NCBI RefSeq assembly: GCF_043195105.1
Contig: NZ_JBAFWO010000010.1
DNA from: NCEH01 sp002257205
Lineage (GTDB): Bacteria > Pseudomonadota > Alphaproteobacteria > Rhizobiales > Xanthobacteraceae
Length of the DNA: 64,000 nt
Strand: one strand, 5' to 3'
In this document: positions 8,160-17,083 of the stretch, piece by piece
How positions within the stretch are numbered: position 1 is the first letter of the stretch
Layout of the letters: each line of letters starts with the position of its first letter
The notes under the pieces: generated by a model
Seen by the model: the letters and a program-made list of their open reading frames with translations, nothing else
Databases searched by the model: none
What the model was told of the DNA's origin: nothing
Position numbers and translations under genes: made by a program

Positions 8160-8975
8160 TCACGCCGTCAGCGCGATCGGGGACGACGCGGGCGGCTGCA
8201 GATCTGGCGTCAACGTCGCCCAAAGTTCGTTTGTGAAGGCGTGATGGCGCGGGTCGAACCGCAGGCGCATCAGATCGCGCTCTTTCGGCAGCGGATTGTC
8301 GAAGACCTTCGCGATCTTGCCCGGGCGGCCTTGGAACACCGCGCATTTGTCACCCAGGCCGGCCGCTTCCTCGATGTCGTGCGTCACGAACATCACGGTC
8401 AGGTTGAGCTTTCGGCAGATCCGGAGCAGTTCAGCCTGGAGCGTCAGCCTGAGTTGCGCATCCAACGCGCTGAACGGCTCGTCCAGCAGAAGCGTCTCGC
8501 GGTTGGCGGCGAGCAGCCTGGCCAGGGCGCAACGCTTGCGCATGCCACCGGAGATCTGGTTCGGATAGGATTTGGCGAAGTCCGTCAGGCCGACCAGCGT
8601 CAGGAGCTCGTCCAGCCGCGCCTCGCGCGCACGCCGCGGGAGCCCCGCGACTTCAAGCGGAACCGCGATGTTGCCGGCGACAGTCCTCCACGGAAGCAGG
8701 TGATCCTGCTGCGTCATGTAGGCGACCTTGGCGTTCAAGCCGGCAATGAGCGCGCCATCATAGACCACCTGCCCTGCGCTCGGCCCGATCAGTCCGGCCG
8801 TCAGATTCAGCAGCGTCGACTTCCCGCACCCCGAAGGCCCAAGCAACATGGCGATTTCGCCGCGCTTGATCGACATGGTGACGTCATGAATGGCGGTGTA
8901 TTTTTGAGTACCAATCTGGAAACTCTTCGCCACATCAGTAAATATGATGAAGTCGTCCGGCCGGACATCGTGCAT
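8160..8975 (-). CDS. ABC importer ATP-binding protein, SsuB/TauB type
   Basis: 271 residues. The ATG at 8975 has GAGGAAA upstream and gives the start MHDVRPDDFIIFTDVAKSFQ; a longer frame upstream lacks similarity to the family. Walker A is GPSGCGKST (about 54-62), Q-loop YMTQQDHLLPWRT, signature ISGGMRKR, Walker B LLLDEPFSALD, switch His FVTHD. The GGMRKR signature form is typical of the nitrate/sulfonate/taurine (TauB-like) subgroup. First gene of the operon ATPase-permease-binding protein-PhzF. An AraC-type regulator begins 80 nt upstream on the same strand and may control it. Confidence 0.9.
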   Translation of the reverse strand: MHDVRPDDFIIFTDVAKSFQIGTQKYTAIHDVTMSIKRGEIAMLLGPSGCGKSTLLNLTAGLIGPSAGQVVYDGALIAGLNAKVAYMTQQDHLLPWRTVAGNIAVPLEVAGLPRRAREARLDELLTLVGLTDFAKSYPNQISGGMRKRCALARLLAANRETLLLDEPFSALDAQLRLTLQAELLRICRKLNLTVMFVTHDIEEAAGLGDKCAVFQGRPGKIAKVFDNPLPKERDLMRLRFDPRHHAFTNELWATLTPDLQPPASSPIALTA

Positions 8976-9055
8976 GTGGATTTCCTCAGCCTCGTCGTGC
9001 TGCAATTCAGCCGAGGATAAGGGCGAGCGCCACCGGGTGCGCGACCGAACGGGCC

Positions 9056-9934
9056 TTAAGTCTTGACCGTGCGGGCCATGCTCTTGCGCACGTCTGTCGG
9101 CGTAAGGCCGGTCACCCGCCGCATGGTTCTTGCGAGCGAGGAGCCGGATTCGAACCCGACCCGCCAAGCCACCTCGCCGACCGGCAGGCTTGTCTCCACC
9201 AGAAGGTCGCGCGCCTGCCTGACCCGCTCCCGCTCATGGAACTCCGCGATCGACATGCTTGTCTTCTCACGGAACAATCGGGTGGCATGGCGTCTGGACA
9301 GCCCGAAGAATTCGGCGATCGCGTCCAGAGGCAGATCGCTGGTCGCGTTTTTTGTGATGAAGCTCTTGATCTCGGCAATGAGTGCTTCGCCGTGGCCTTC
9401 CGGACAGGCCGCGGAAAGCTGCTCACTGCGTTCAATCTGAGCCAGGCACTTGATGAGGAGTGCCGCCGCGATATGGCCTTGCACCGCGCGGGACGCCATG
9501 TCGTCGGTCTCGCTTACGTGGCACAGGCTTTGAAGCGAGCGCATCTCGGGGGTGACCGCAAAGAAGGCGGGAACATCGAGCTTGGCCCGAACGCGGCTCA
9601 GGGATCCAATGCGCGCCTCGATCCTCGCCAATTGATCATCGCTCGCGTAGATCGCCAGATGACTGTTGCCGATGCGCGCCGCCGCCGTCTGGTGCGCCAA
9701 GCTCTGTCGCACCACAACGAAGCGGTCTTCGCTCAGCCACGCCCCGGACTTTCGGGTCTCATCGCGAAAATCGACGGCGCCGATGCGGGGCAAGAAGAGC
9801 ATTAGGCAATCATGCCAATGCCACGGCATGAAATACTCACCGCCGCCCCCCCTCAGCGCAAGCTGGTCACCATCCGCTGCGAGCATGGCTGCAGGCGGCG
9901 AGGTCTCCCGAAGCTGTTGAATGGACCGCAACAT
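9056..9934 (-). CDS. AraC-family transcriptional regulator with cupin-like N-terminus
   Basis: 292 residues. The C-terminal 100 residues form the double helix-turn-helix of AraC/XylS proteins: SDLPLDAIAEFFGLSRRHAT for the first HTH and SLPVGEVAWRVGFESGSSLA plus TPTDVRKS for the second. The N-terminal part contains FMPWHWHDCLMLFLP, resembling the His-rich beta-barrel effector domain of this family. It lies directly upstream of the NMT1-type importer operon on the same strand, so it is the best candidate activator of that operon. The effector is unknown. Confidence 0.88.
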   Translation of the reverse strand: MLRSIQQLRETSPPAAMLAADGDQLALRGGGGEYFMPWHWHDCLMLFLPRIGAVDFRDETRKSGAWLSEDRFVVVRQSLAHQTAAARIGNSHLAIYASDDQLARIEARIGSLSRVRAKLDVPAFFAVTPEMRSLQSLCHVSETDDMASRAVQGHIAAALLIKCLAQIERSEQLSAACPEGHGEALIAEIKSFITKNATSDLPLDAIAEFFGLSRRHATRLFREKTSMSIAEFHERERVRQARDLLVETSLPVGEVAWRVGFESGSSLARTMRRVTGLTPTDVRKSMARTVKT

Positions 9935-10111
9935 TCTTGCAGACTAGCAGAACCTTTGTGGTTCGGAAATCGCCTGCATATCAGAGCAGATAGCCCGGAT
10001 GTTGACTTAGACCCCAGGCGTGAGCGGAATATCGTTTGCTTCAACAACCGACGCCGATGACAGGGCCGGCGTCGATCATAACGCGCATAAGTATGTCGGC
10101 CTCCATCCGCT

Positions 10112-11206
10112 CTACGGAAGCGATATCGCGCAACCGCTTGCCGACGCCTGTGCGATCGTGTCGATCACGCGGTGGAGCGCAACCGCGGTATCGAAGGTCG
10201 GATGGGAGGCCTCTCCCCCGCGGATTGTCTGAGCGAACGAGGTGTACAGACGGCCGACGTTCAGCGCTTCCACCAAGGACGGGTCATCCGCCGGTGCGGC
10301 GAGCCGTTCCGGTGCAGGCAGGGGCGCAAGCTTGTTTTCGCCGCGCGCGCCATGGAGAGAAAGTCGGCAGAACTGCGGAGACTCCTCTCCCGACACCACC
10401 AGTGTCCCCTCCCGGCCGTAGATCTCCATGCGATAGCCGCTGCCGGCGAACGGAACGGCCGCCACATGAAGGGACGCCATCGCGCCATTCTTCAACTGGC
10501 CTTGGACCAACACGTTGTCGGGCGAGGTGACGTTGACCAACGTCCGGGCGTCGGTATCGAGCCATTGCTTCACCTGCGTCGTCACCACGGCGGACAATTG
10601 AGAAAGGTCGCCGACGACGAAGCGCATCGCGTCCAGCGTGTGGCCGTTCGGGATGGTCAATGTGTTTGCGCCCAGCTCGACGTCGCGTTGCCATGTGCGA
10701 TTTGACGGCCTCGACAGCACGCCTTCGCGCATGAGGCTGACATGAACAGCCAACACCTCGCCAATGCAGCCGCTGTCGACAAGTTCCTTCATGTAGAGCA
10801 GTGTCGGATCAACGCGGGCCTGCAAACCGACGGCCGTAACGAGCCCTTTGCTCGCTGCCAATGTCGAGAGCTCTTCGGCCTCGGTCGTTGTGCGGCCGAG
10901 CGGCCATTCGCAGTAGACATGCTTCCCAGCCTCGAGGGCTGCTTTTGTCGGGGCGTAATGTAAGGGCACGCGCACCACCACTGCGACCGCGTCGATCTCC
11001 GGTGATGCGACCATCTTGCGATAGTCATCGAAAGCCAGACGGGCGCCATAAGCCTGGCGCGCAGCTTCTGCGCTGTCGGCCTTGGTCGTACAGACCGCTG
11101 TGAGCTCGACATCACGGCTCGATTGAAGCGCCGGCAGGTGCGAGCGTGAGGACCAGGTGCCCTTCGCGCTCGCACCAATGAGCCCTAGCCTTATCTTCTT
11201 TTCCAT
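10112..11206 (-). CDS. Gfo/Idh/MocA-family protein, Gal80-like subgroup
   Basis: 364 residues. The ATG at 11206 follows AGGAGAGG. The N-terminus has the Rossmann motif LGLIGASAKGTWSSRSHLPA (residues 6-25). The motif that in enzymes of this family reads EKP, with a catalytic/cofactor Lys, here reads HVYCEWPLGRT, so the Lys is a Trp. EWPL is the form seen in Gal80-like members, some of which sense rather than turn over substrate. The second half is the usual alpha/beta oligomerisation domain. It stands alone between an AraC regulator and a GlxA-type regulator. It may be a dehydrogenase of a sugar-like compound or an NAD(P)-binding sensor; I cannot decide from sequence. Confidence 0.83.
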   Translation of the reverse strand: MEKKIRLGLIGASAKGTWSSRSHLPALQSSRDVELTAVCTTKADSAEAARQAYGARLAFDDYRKMVASPEIDAVAVVVRVPLHYAPTKAALEAGKHVYCEWPLGRTTTEAEELSTLAASKGLVTAVGLQARVDPTLLYMKELVDSGCIGEVLAVHVSLMREGVLSRPSNRTWQRDVELGANTLTIPNGHTLDAMRFVVGDLSQLSAVVTTQVKQWLDTDARTLVNVTSPDNVLVQGQLKNGAMASLHVAAVPFAGSGYRMEIYGREGTLVVSGEESPQFCRLSLHGARGENKLAPLPAPERLAAPADDPSLVEALNVGRLYTSFAQTIRGGEASHPTFDTAVALHRVIDTIAQASASGCAISLP

Positions 11207-11464
11207 GTTGCCTCTCCTGCCGCTCATCTGCGCACTGGGGCAAAGGCGCGGCGCGCCCTGATCATCCCTTCCAAGCACCGACCAATGGACTTCGCTCACT
11301 TCGGCGCCTGGCGGCACTGTCTTTCCCCGAAGAGTGGAATTGAGCCGATGGGTATGCGCTATCGTTTTAAAAAGCGCCCGCTCCTCGGCGGCTATCCAAG
11401 GTCGGTCCTTCGCGTAACGTTTCCTTATTGTGCTTGTCTCGATCCGGCGCACGAGCCGCCAAAC

Positions 11465-12601
11465 CTATTCGAAGACGCGGCGGTCCTCATTCTCATTCAT
11501 CCCGCGCGCATGGCCAACTGTTGGACCACTTCGGAACGCCGCCGGCGTGGTGCCGAACTTAACCTTGAACGCCCTACCAAAATGGGACCCGTCCGAAAAG
11601 CCGAGCTCCGCCGCGATCTGCCCAATCGATAAAGGTGTATTCGCCAGTAACCAGCGTCCGTGCCTTAGGCGGAGCGCCAGATAGCTCTCGTGGGGTGTCT
11701 CACCGAGACGCTCCGCGAATATGCGTTCCAGCTGCCGGACACCCACATGAAGCCTATGAGCCAGAACCGAAATGGGTAGTGGCTCCGAGATGTTCTGTTC
11801 CATCAACAGAAGGGCGCGGGAAACGCGGGTGTCATCGACCGCATCATCCGTGGGACGCGGGGCCGGTTGAGCGCTTTCGGCAGGTCGCGGCCGATCAATC
11901 AGCAATATGTTCAGCGCCTTTTGGGCCAATGCTGATCCCAGATGGTCAGCCACCAAACGCGCCGCGAGATCCGCAACCCCTGTTCCGCCGGCGCATGTAA
12001 TGCGATCGCGATCGATAACGAACAACCGGTCCGCAATCGGCACAAGTTTTGGGAATTCCTCAAGAAAATCGCGATAATGATACCAGCTGACACAGCATTT
12101 ACGTTGGTTCATCAAGCCAAGCCGACACAGGACGAACGAACCGGTGCACAGGCCTATGAGAGGAACGCCAGCTGCGGCGGCAGTCTTAATGTATTTTTCA
12201 ATGGGCTCCGATAATGACGGCATCCCATGCAGAAGTCCGCCGACAATTACAATGTAATCGAACTGCGCCGGGTCCAGAAGCTCCGCAGTTGGTTGAATTT
12301 CTATGCCACAGGAGCTCCGCGCGGGACTGCGTCTCGTGTTCATGACTTTCCATGAGCAATCGATAGGCCGGGACCGGTCACCTTTGTCGCCAGCCAGACG
12401 CAATACGTCAACAAAATTGGCAAAGGCCGCCAAGGTAAAATTATGCATGAGAATGAATCCCATGCGCAATTTAGCATCCTTACGCAGCGGCGAGCCGACA
12501 CGATGCGCGTCCGAGGAAAGTCCGGAAGATAAAAAGGCCTCGCCAGTCACCACGTCGACCTCTTTCGAAAATGAAATTTCTGCGTTAACTACACGCCGCA
12601 A
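11465..12601 (-). CDS. GlxA-type AraC regulator (DJ-1/PfpI domain plus AraC HTH)
   Basis: 378 residues. An N-terminal class I glutamine-amidotransferase-like (DJ-1/PfpI) domain is seen as GFILMHNFTLAAFANFVDVL, FDYIVIVGGLLHGM and the nucleophile elbow IGLCTGSFVLCRLGLM with Cys in place. The C-terminus has the AraC double HTH: PLPISVLAHRLHVGVRQLER and SLSIGQIAAELGFSDGSHFG, then FGTTPAAFR. Relatives such as GbdR, CdhR and ArgR regulate catabolism of glycine betaine, carnitine or arginine. That fits the amine-type enzymes in this region. The start could also be the internal Met before GFILMHNF. A palindromic site lies about 215 nt upstream (12814-12829). Confidence 0.88.
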   Translation of the reverse strand: MRRVVNAEISFSKEVDVVTGEAFLSSGLSSDAHRVGSPLRKDAKLRMGFILMHNFTLAAFANFVDVLRLAGDKGDRSRPIDCSWKVMNTRRSPARSSCGIEIQPTAELLDPAQFDYIVIVGGLLHGMPSLSEPIEKYIKTAAAAGVPLIGLCTGSFVLCRLGLMNQRKCCVSWYHYRDFLEEFPKLVPIADRLFVIDRDRITCAGGTGVADLAARLVADHLGSALAQKALNILLIDRPRPAESAQPAPRPTDDAVDDTRVSRALLLMEQNISEPLPISVLAHRLHVGVRQLERIFAERLGETPHESYLALRLRHGRWLLANTPLSIGQIAAELGFSDGSHFGRAFKVKFGTTPAAFRSGPTVGHARGMNENEDRRVFE

Positions 12602-12813
12602 ATCATCGCTTCATTCTCAAATACAAAAGCATCGTTAAATGCAGACTGGCTATTATTGTGCGTTATATTTCAAATTCCAGCCCTTATAAAGTGATGTCGC
12701 AACTCATTATTCAAGCCCAATGGCCTGACCTTAGCCTGCCTAAATCGTCTCGACCCTGGCGTTCGCGGCATCGGTCTTCAATACAGGACGAGAAATCTCT
12801 CATGGAAAAAATG

Positions 12814-12829
12814 TTTTCACAAGTGAAAA
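12814..12829. promoter_or_regulatory. Palindromic operator-like site TTTTCACAAGTGAAAA
   Basis: Seven-base arms TTTTCAC and GTGAAAA are separated by AA. Related 15-mers TTCACAAGTGTAAAA and TTCACAAATGTAAAA occur at 26034-26048 and 26268-26282, between divergent genes of the same catabolic region. The recurrence suggests a shared regulator; which one is unknown. Confidence 0.4.
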
Positions 12830-13110
12830 AATATGGTGATATTTTTATTCAAGCGTGCTCCCCATGGCGAACGAGCGAAGCAATTTGCCTTCGCACGCAA
12901 AGGCATGCGCGCGTTTTAATTCAGGTTTAAATGGATTTAAATGTTGAATAAATAAATATATCTTCTCGTTGTTCACTTGTTTCGTCACAATCCGCTGATT
13001 CCGGCGCTCAAGCGGGTAGAGCAAAAATGCCATCTTCATATATGAATAAAATCGATATATTTTCACATTCGCGAGACATATATGTTTCGCCGATCCCAAT
13101 AATCACGTCT

Positions 13111-13148
13111 ATGCGGGACGTGGCTCCTATGTGAGCCACGTCCCGCAT
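13111..13148. repeat. Perfect 16-bp hairpin downstream of the GGT-like gene
   Basis: ATGCGGGACGTGGCTC pairs exactly with GAGCCACGTCCCGCAT around a 6-nt loop CTATGT. It lies 145 nt beyond the stop of the 13293-15134 gene on the minus strand. Such strength suggests a transcription stop or a processing signal for that operon, but there is no T-run on either side, so it is not a standard intrinsic terminator. Confidence 0.6.
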
Positions 13149-13292
13149 GGACAAAGTTAATCAGCGACGATGCATGTGGAGTACGGCGTGTCATTTAGCC
13201 ATATTATGTCGTCGATCTAGCTTTCATGCGGACGTCAGCGGAAGGGAGCCGACAGCCTTGAGCAAATCGCGCCTGTTCATGGCCTATCTCCA

Positions 13293-15134
13293 TCAACGCC
13301 CGAACGCATAGCCCTGCATGTAACGAGGGTTCGCGGCCGCCCGAAGAATGTGGCCGGTGCGGGACACCGCCGATAGCCGTCCGAGCGACCATTCCGGGAC
13401 AGTCGTAAGCCGGTGCCCGCGACGTATGAGGTCGGCCTGAACGTCTTGCGCGAAGCTCGCCTCGATCGTCAGCGAGCCCGGGATCGCCTGGCGCGGAAAG
13501 AAAGAACTCGGCATGTGATCGTTATGGAACATCGGCGCATCGATTGCGTTCTGGAGATTCATTCCATGGTTGGCATGACGCAAGAAGAACGCAGAGCTCC
13601 ATTGATCCTGCTGGTCGCCGCCCGGCGTGCCAAAACTTCCGTAAGGGTCACCGTCGCGATAAACCAGTGTAACCGAGAGCGTTGTACGCGGACGTTTCTT
13701 GGGCGCGAGCGAGGAAGGCAGACCCGGCTTGAGCCAAAACATCTGTGCGCGCGTGCCAAGGGCAAAGCCCAGGCCGGGAACGGTGGGCGAACTTTGCAAC
13801 CAACCGCCGCTCGGCGTCGCGGAGACGATGTTCCCAAATCGGTCCGCGACATCGATATGAACAGTATCCCCCCGTACCGAACCTTTGGGGCCGACCGTGG
13901 GCTCGCCCGCGCCGAGCGCCGATACCCCACCTTCCGTTCTGCCAATATTGTACGGTACCTCATGGTCATAACCGGCAATGTTGCCCGGTCGAAACGCGAT
14001 CGATGCCGCATCGCCGATTAGCCGCCGACGTTCGTTCGCATATTCATCGCTCAGCAATCTCTCAATGGGGACATCAACAAAGGTCGGGTCGCCATAGAAC
14101 TTCTCGCGATCGGCATATGCAAGCTTCATGCATTCTGTGACGACATGAACGAAATCCGCCCCCACGGGGTTCATCTGCGAGAGGTCGAAACCTTTCAACA
14201 GCGAAAGAAGCTGGAGAAAAACCGGCCCTTGTGTCCAAGGGCCCGCCTTCATGACTTCGAAATTTCCGTACTTCAGCGACAGCGGCGCTTCATAGGTCGG
14301 CTGCCAGTTCGCCATGTCCTGGCCGGTCAGCAGGCCGGCATGGCGCCGGCCCGAAGTGTCCATCGCTTCCGTCCGCACGAATTTGTCGATCGCCTCCGCG
14401 ACGAAGCCTTCGTAAAAGGCCTTGCGGGCCGCTTCGATCCGATGTTCGCGCGATCCTGCCGCGTTTTCTGCGGCTTGCACAATGCGCTCATAAGTATTTG
14501 CCAAGTCGGGATTGGTGAACAGCTCGCCCGCGCGCGGAATACCATTGCGAAGATAGATGTCTGCCGAACTCGTCCACTCGGTGCGGAAAAGCGGCTCGAT
14601 CATCTCGATCGCGGCGACGATCCGCGGCAGCATGACATAGCCATTGCGGGCATATTCGATCGCCGTCTCGAGGACATCGGCGACGCCCATGGTCCCGTAA
14701 TCGCGCAACAGCGTCATCCAGGCGCCGAACGAGCCGGGCACGCATGCTGAAAGGAAGCCGCTTCCCGGCACGATATCGAGGCCGAGATTACTGAACCGCT
14801 GAATGGTCGCGTCTGCGGGGGCCGTTCCCTGGCCGCAAAGAACCTGCGTCTTGTTCGATTTCGCATCGAAGAAGATCACCGGGACCTCGCCGCCAAATCC
14901 ATTCAGATGGGGTTCGACCACTTGCAGGGCGAAGCCGACGGCGACTGCGGCGTCGAAGGCATTGCCGCCCCGTTCGAGAATCCGCATGCCGGCCGCGGTC
15001 CCCAGCCAGTGCGTCGACGCGACCACGCCGAACGTTCCGACGATCTCCGGCCGGGTGGTGAATGGCGGCTCGCCGGCGTCTGGGCCGTAGCTCAAGCGAA
15101 AATTACCCAAAGCCAAATTATTGCTCACCGGCAT
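13293..15134 (-). CDS. Gamma-glutamyltransferase-like Ntn hydrolase (first copy)
   Basis: About 613 residues, of normal GGT length. The large-subunit motif ERGGNAFDAAVAVGFALQVV, EPHLNGFGGE is clear. The nucleophile Thr that begins the small subunit after self-cleavage is in RGDTVHIDVADRFGN, and the C-terminal GTPGGDQQDQW matches the GSPGG oxyanion region. No signal peptide is visible, so it should act in the cytoplasm, unlike periplasmic E. coli Ggt. AGGAGG lies only one base before this ATG, so the GTG at 15128 (7-nt spacing) may be the true start. It is the last gene of a polyamine-type importer operon (19202 down to 13293), suggesting that the imported substrate is a gamma-glutamyl or related amide. 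Whether it is a true GGT or an acylase is undecided. Confidence 0.88.
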   Translation of the reverse strand: MPVSNNLALGNFRLSYGPDAGEPPFTTRPEIVGTFGVVASTHWLGTAAGMRILERGGNAFDAAVAVGFALQVVEPHLNGFGGEVPVIFFDAKSNKTQVLCGQGTAPADATIQRFSNLGLDIVPGSGFLSACVPGSFGAWMTLLRDYGTMGVADVLETAIEYARNGYVMLPRIVAAIEMIEPLFRTEWTSSADIYLRNGIPRAGELFTNPDLANTYERIVQAAENAAGSREHRIEAARKAFYEGFVAEAIDKFVRTEAMDTSGRRHAGLLTGQDMANWQPTYEAPLSLKYGNFEVMKAGPWTQGPVFLQLLSLLKGFDLSQMNPVGADFVHVVTECMKLAYADREKFYGDPTFVDVPIERLLSDEYANERRRLIGDAASIAFRPGNIAGYDHEVPYNIGRTEGGVSALGAGEPTVGPKGSVRGDTVHIDVADRFGNIVSATPSGGWLQSSPTVPGLGFALGTRAQMFWLKPGLPSSLAPKKRPRTTLSVTLVYRDGDPYGSFGTPGGDQQDQWSSAFFLRHANHGMNLQNAIDAPMFHNDHMPSSFFPRQAIPGSLTIEASFAQDVQADLIRRGHRLTTVPEWSLGRLSAVSRTGHILRAAANPRYMQGYAFGR

Positions 15135-15166
15135 GCCTCCTAAAACGATCCAGATGTGGCGCGGGA

Positions 15167-16219
15167 TCAACCCGAAACAATGCGATTCCAGCGCTCAGTC
15201 CACGCGGCCCGGCGATCGGCGATATACGCAAGATCGAGCGGCCTGAGCTTGGACATGGCCGCGGCATTGGTGGTCACGCGCGCGCGCAGTGCCGGCGTAA
15301 GCAGATCAAGCATATTCGGATTGGTGCCGGAATAGTTGAACGCCTCGGCAAATACGGCCTGGCACTGCGGACCCATCATGACGTTGAGATAATCCTCCGC
15401 GAATGGACGGTTCCGGCATCCCTTCGCGATTCCCGCGCCCCAGGAAATCGGAATCGCTCCCTCTTCCGGCGCGATCCATTGCACGTCCGACCCGCCGTTC
15501 TGAAGCGTAAGGGTCTGGGATCGGTACAAAAGCCCGATCACGGCCTCGCCGCTTCTCATCGCATTCATGATGCCGTCGGTATCTCGTGCCCAGATGGGAT
15601 TTAAATCCACCAGTTTCTGCAGCATCTCAAAGCCGGCGGCTTCATCCTTCGGGTCCTTGCCGGCGGCCATGGCACCGATCGGAATGATGTAAGGACCGAT
15701 CGAGTGCGTGATGGAGGGAAGGACGACGCGCCCCTTGAATTCCGGCCGCCAGAAGTCGGAAAACTTCGTCGGGGGCGTCTTGACGTCCGCTTTGGTGTAA
15801 CAGACCCCGATCTCCGAGAAGATGAACGGAACCCAATAGTCGTTACCGAAGTTGCCGATCAATGACTTGGCATTGGAGAGCCGAGGCGATGAGAAATCCA
15901 GCTTTTCGTAGGCACCTTGCTGGACAGCCAAAGGCACCAAACCGTCATGCAATTGCATGACATCGAAGATCTGTTTCTTTTCGTTGATCTTGACTTTCGT
16001 GATGCGCTCCACCGGCGTCGATCCCCGGTCCTGAATCACCTTGATCCCGAAGCGGCTTTCGAACTCCCGGTCCGCCCCCTTTGCGACGGCGTCGCCGAAT
16101 TGACCGCCCCAGGTCATGACGGCGATCGAGGTGGGCTTTCCATTCTCCTGTGCCGCCACCCGGCTGGAACCAGCCAGCGCAAAAGCCGCGCTCGCAAGCA
16201 AAAAATCGCGACGTCTCAT
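15167..16219 (-). CDS. ABC importer substrate-binding protein, PotD/spermidine-putrescine type
   Basis: 350 residues. Tat-like signal MRRRDFLLASAAFALAGSSR then VAAQ; AGGAGACGG precedes the ATG. The mature part, TSIAVMTWGGQFGDAVAKGA, FESRFGIKVIQDRG, matches the extracellular solute-binding family that carries polyamines, 2-aminoethylphosphonate or Fe3+. Conserved VLPSITHSIGPYIIPIG and AIPISWGAGIAKGCRNRPFA (the latter typical of PotD-like proteins) follow. Its permeases and ATPase are immediately upstream and the GGT-like gene 32 nt downstream. The ligand is likely a small cationic or amide compound, by inference. Confidence 0.88.
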   Translation of the reverse strand: MRRRDFLLASAAFALAGSSRVAAQENGKPTSIAVMTWGGQFGDAVAKGADREFESRFGIKVIQDRGSTPVERITKVKINEKKQIFDVMQLHDGLVPLAVQQGAYEKLDFSSPRLSNAKSLIGNFGNDYWVPFIFSEIGVCYTKADVKTPPTKFSDFWRPEFKGRVVLPSITHSIGPYIIPIGAMAAGKDPKDEAAGFEMLQKLVDLNPIWARDTDGIMNAMRSGEAVIGLLYRSQTLTLQNGGSDVQWIAPEEGAIPISWGAGIAKGCRNRPFAEDYLNVMMGPQCQAVFAEAFNYSGTNPNMLDLLTPALRARVTTNAAAMSKLRPLDLAYIADRRAAWTERWNRIVSG

Positions 16220-16246
16220 AGCCGTCTCCTGTCGTGGGTTGATGTG

Positions 16247-17083
16247 TTACTTCCCGGCGATCCGCCGGATGCTCTGGATCGTCGCGAAGAGAACGACGAT
16301 GATGCCGATCTGCACCGTCGATGCCGCTGCGATCACGAGTTGGGCCCCTTCGAATTGCAGATATCCGAAGACCTCGATCGGCAGCGTCGTAAAGCCCGGC
16401 CCTGTCAAGAACAGTGAGGTATTCAGCTCGCCGATCGAGACGACGAAAGCGAAGATCCACCCCGAGAGAAGGCCCGGCCAGATCAACGGCAAGGTCACGT
16501 GCCACAGGCTCCGTAGCGGAGGCGCGCCCAGGCTGGCCGCGGCTTCCGAAAGACCTGCGTCGAAGGCCGCCAGTTCTGCGATGATCGCCCTGAACGCATA
16601 AGGCAATGCGACTGTTACGTGCGCAAGGATGAGGCCGAACGTCAGGTCAATTCCGGCTACCCTGTAGAACAGAAGGAGCGACAGGCCGAGAATGATGGTG
16701 GGGAACACCAATGGAGCGAGGAACAGAGTTTGGAGAAACGCGGACAGCTTCGGTGAAGGCAACCGCATCAGGGCCATGGAAGCCAGCAAGGCCAGAAGTG
16801 TCGCGGCAGACGCGGCGAGAAGGGCGATCTCCATGCTGAGCAGCAGCGCCGAGGTCAGGCTCGGAGTCGTGAAGAATTGAGAGAACCATCGCAAGGACAA
16901 CGCGGGCGGTGGAAATGCGAAATTCTCCGAGCTCGAGAACGAGACGAACACGATTACGAGGATTGGGCCGAGCACAAGGGCGCAGGAAAGCCCCAGAACC
17001 AGGTTGAAAGCGGCGGCGACAAGGTTGCGTCGGAGCTGGCCCTGGGCGGGCACCGCGGACGGCAGGGTATTGATCGTGCTCAT
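16247..17083 (-). CDS. ABC importer permease, PotC type
   Basis: 278 residues with six hydrophobic segments. The start MSTINTLPSAVPAQGQLRRN overlaps the stop of the preceding permease by 4 bases. FVSFSSSENFAFPPPALSLR-WF is the typical PotC first periplasmic loop (residues 50-72). The coupling loop is AAASLGAPPLRSLWHVTLPL. It pairs with the PotB-type permease at 17080 to form the membrane channel for the binding protein at 15167. Confidence 0.9.
   Translation of the reverse strand: MSTINTLPSAVPAQGQLRRNLVAAAFNLVLGLSCALVLGPILVIVFVSFSSSENFAFPPPALSLRWFSQFFTTPSLTSALLLSMEIALLAASAATLLALLASMALMRLPSPKLSAFLQTLFLAPLVFPTIILGLSLLLFYRVAGIDLTFGLILAHVTVALPYAFRAIIAELAAFDAGLSEAAASLGAPPLRSLWHVTLPLIWPGLLSGWIFAFVVSIGELNTSLFLTGPGFTTLPIEVFGYLQFEGAQLVIAAASTVQIGIIVVLFATIQSIRRIAGK

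Larger units (their letters stand above)
12602..13292. other. AT-rich intergenic region with operator-like and hairpin sequences, no gene
   Basis: Between the GlxA-type regulator and the first GGT-like gene. The composition changes abruptly to AT-rich at 12620-13090. I see no reading frame with coding character; the frames present are short and of low complexity. It holds one clean palindrome (12814-12829), a partial second copy near 12971 (GTTCACTTGTTTC) and a perfect hairpin (13111-13148). It probably contains the promoter of the GlxA-type gene. Confidence 0.5.

Noticed and set aside
12845..13099. 84-codon minus-strand frame in the AT-rich gap
   Set aside because: No ribosome-binding site, no recognisable features, and AT-rich composition explains its residues.
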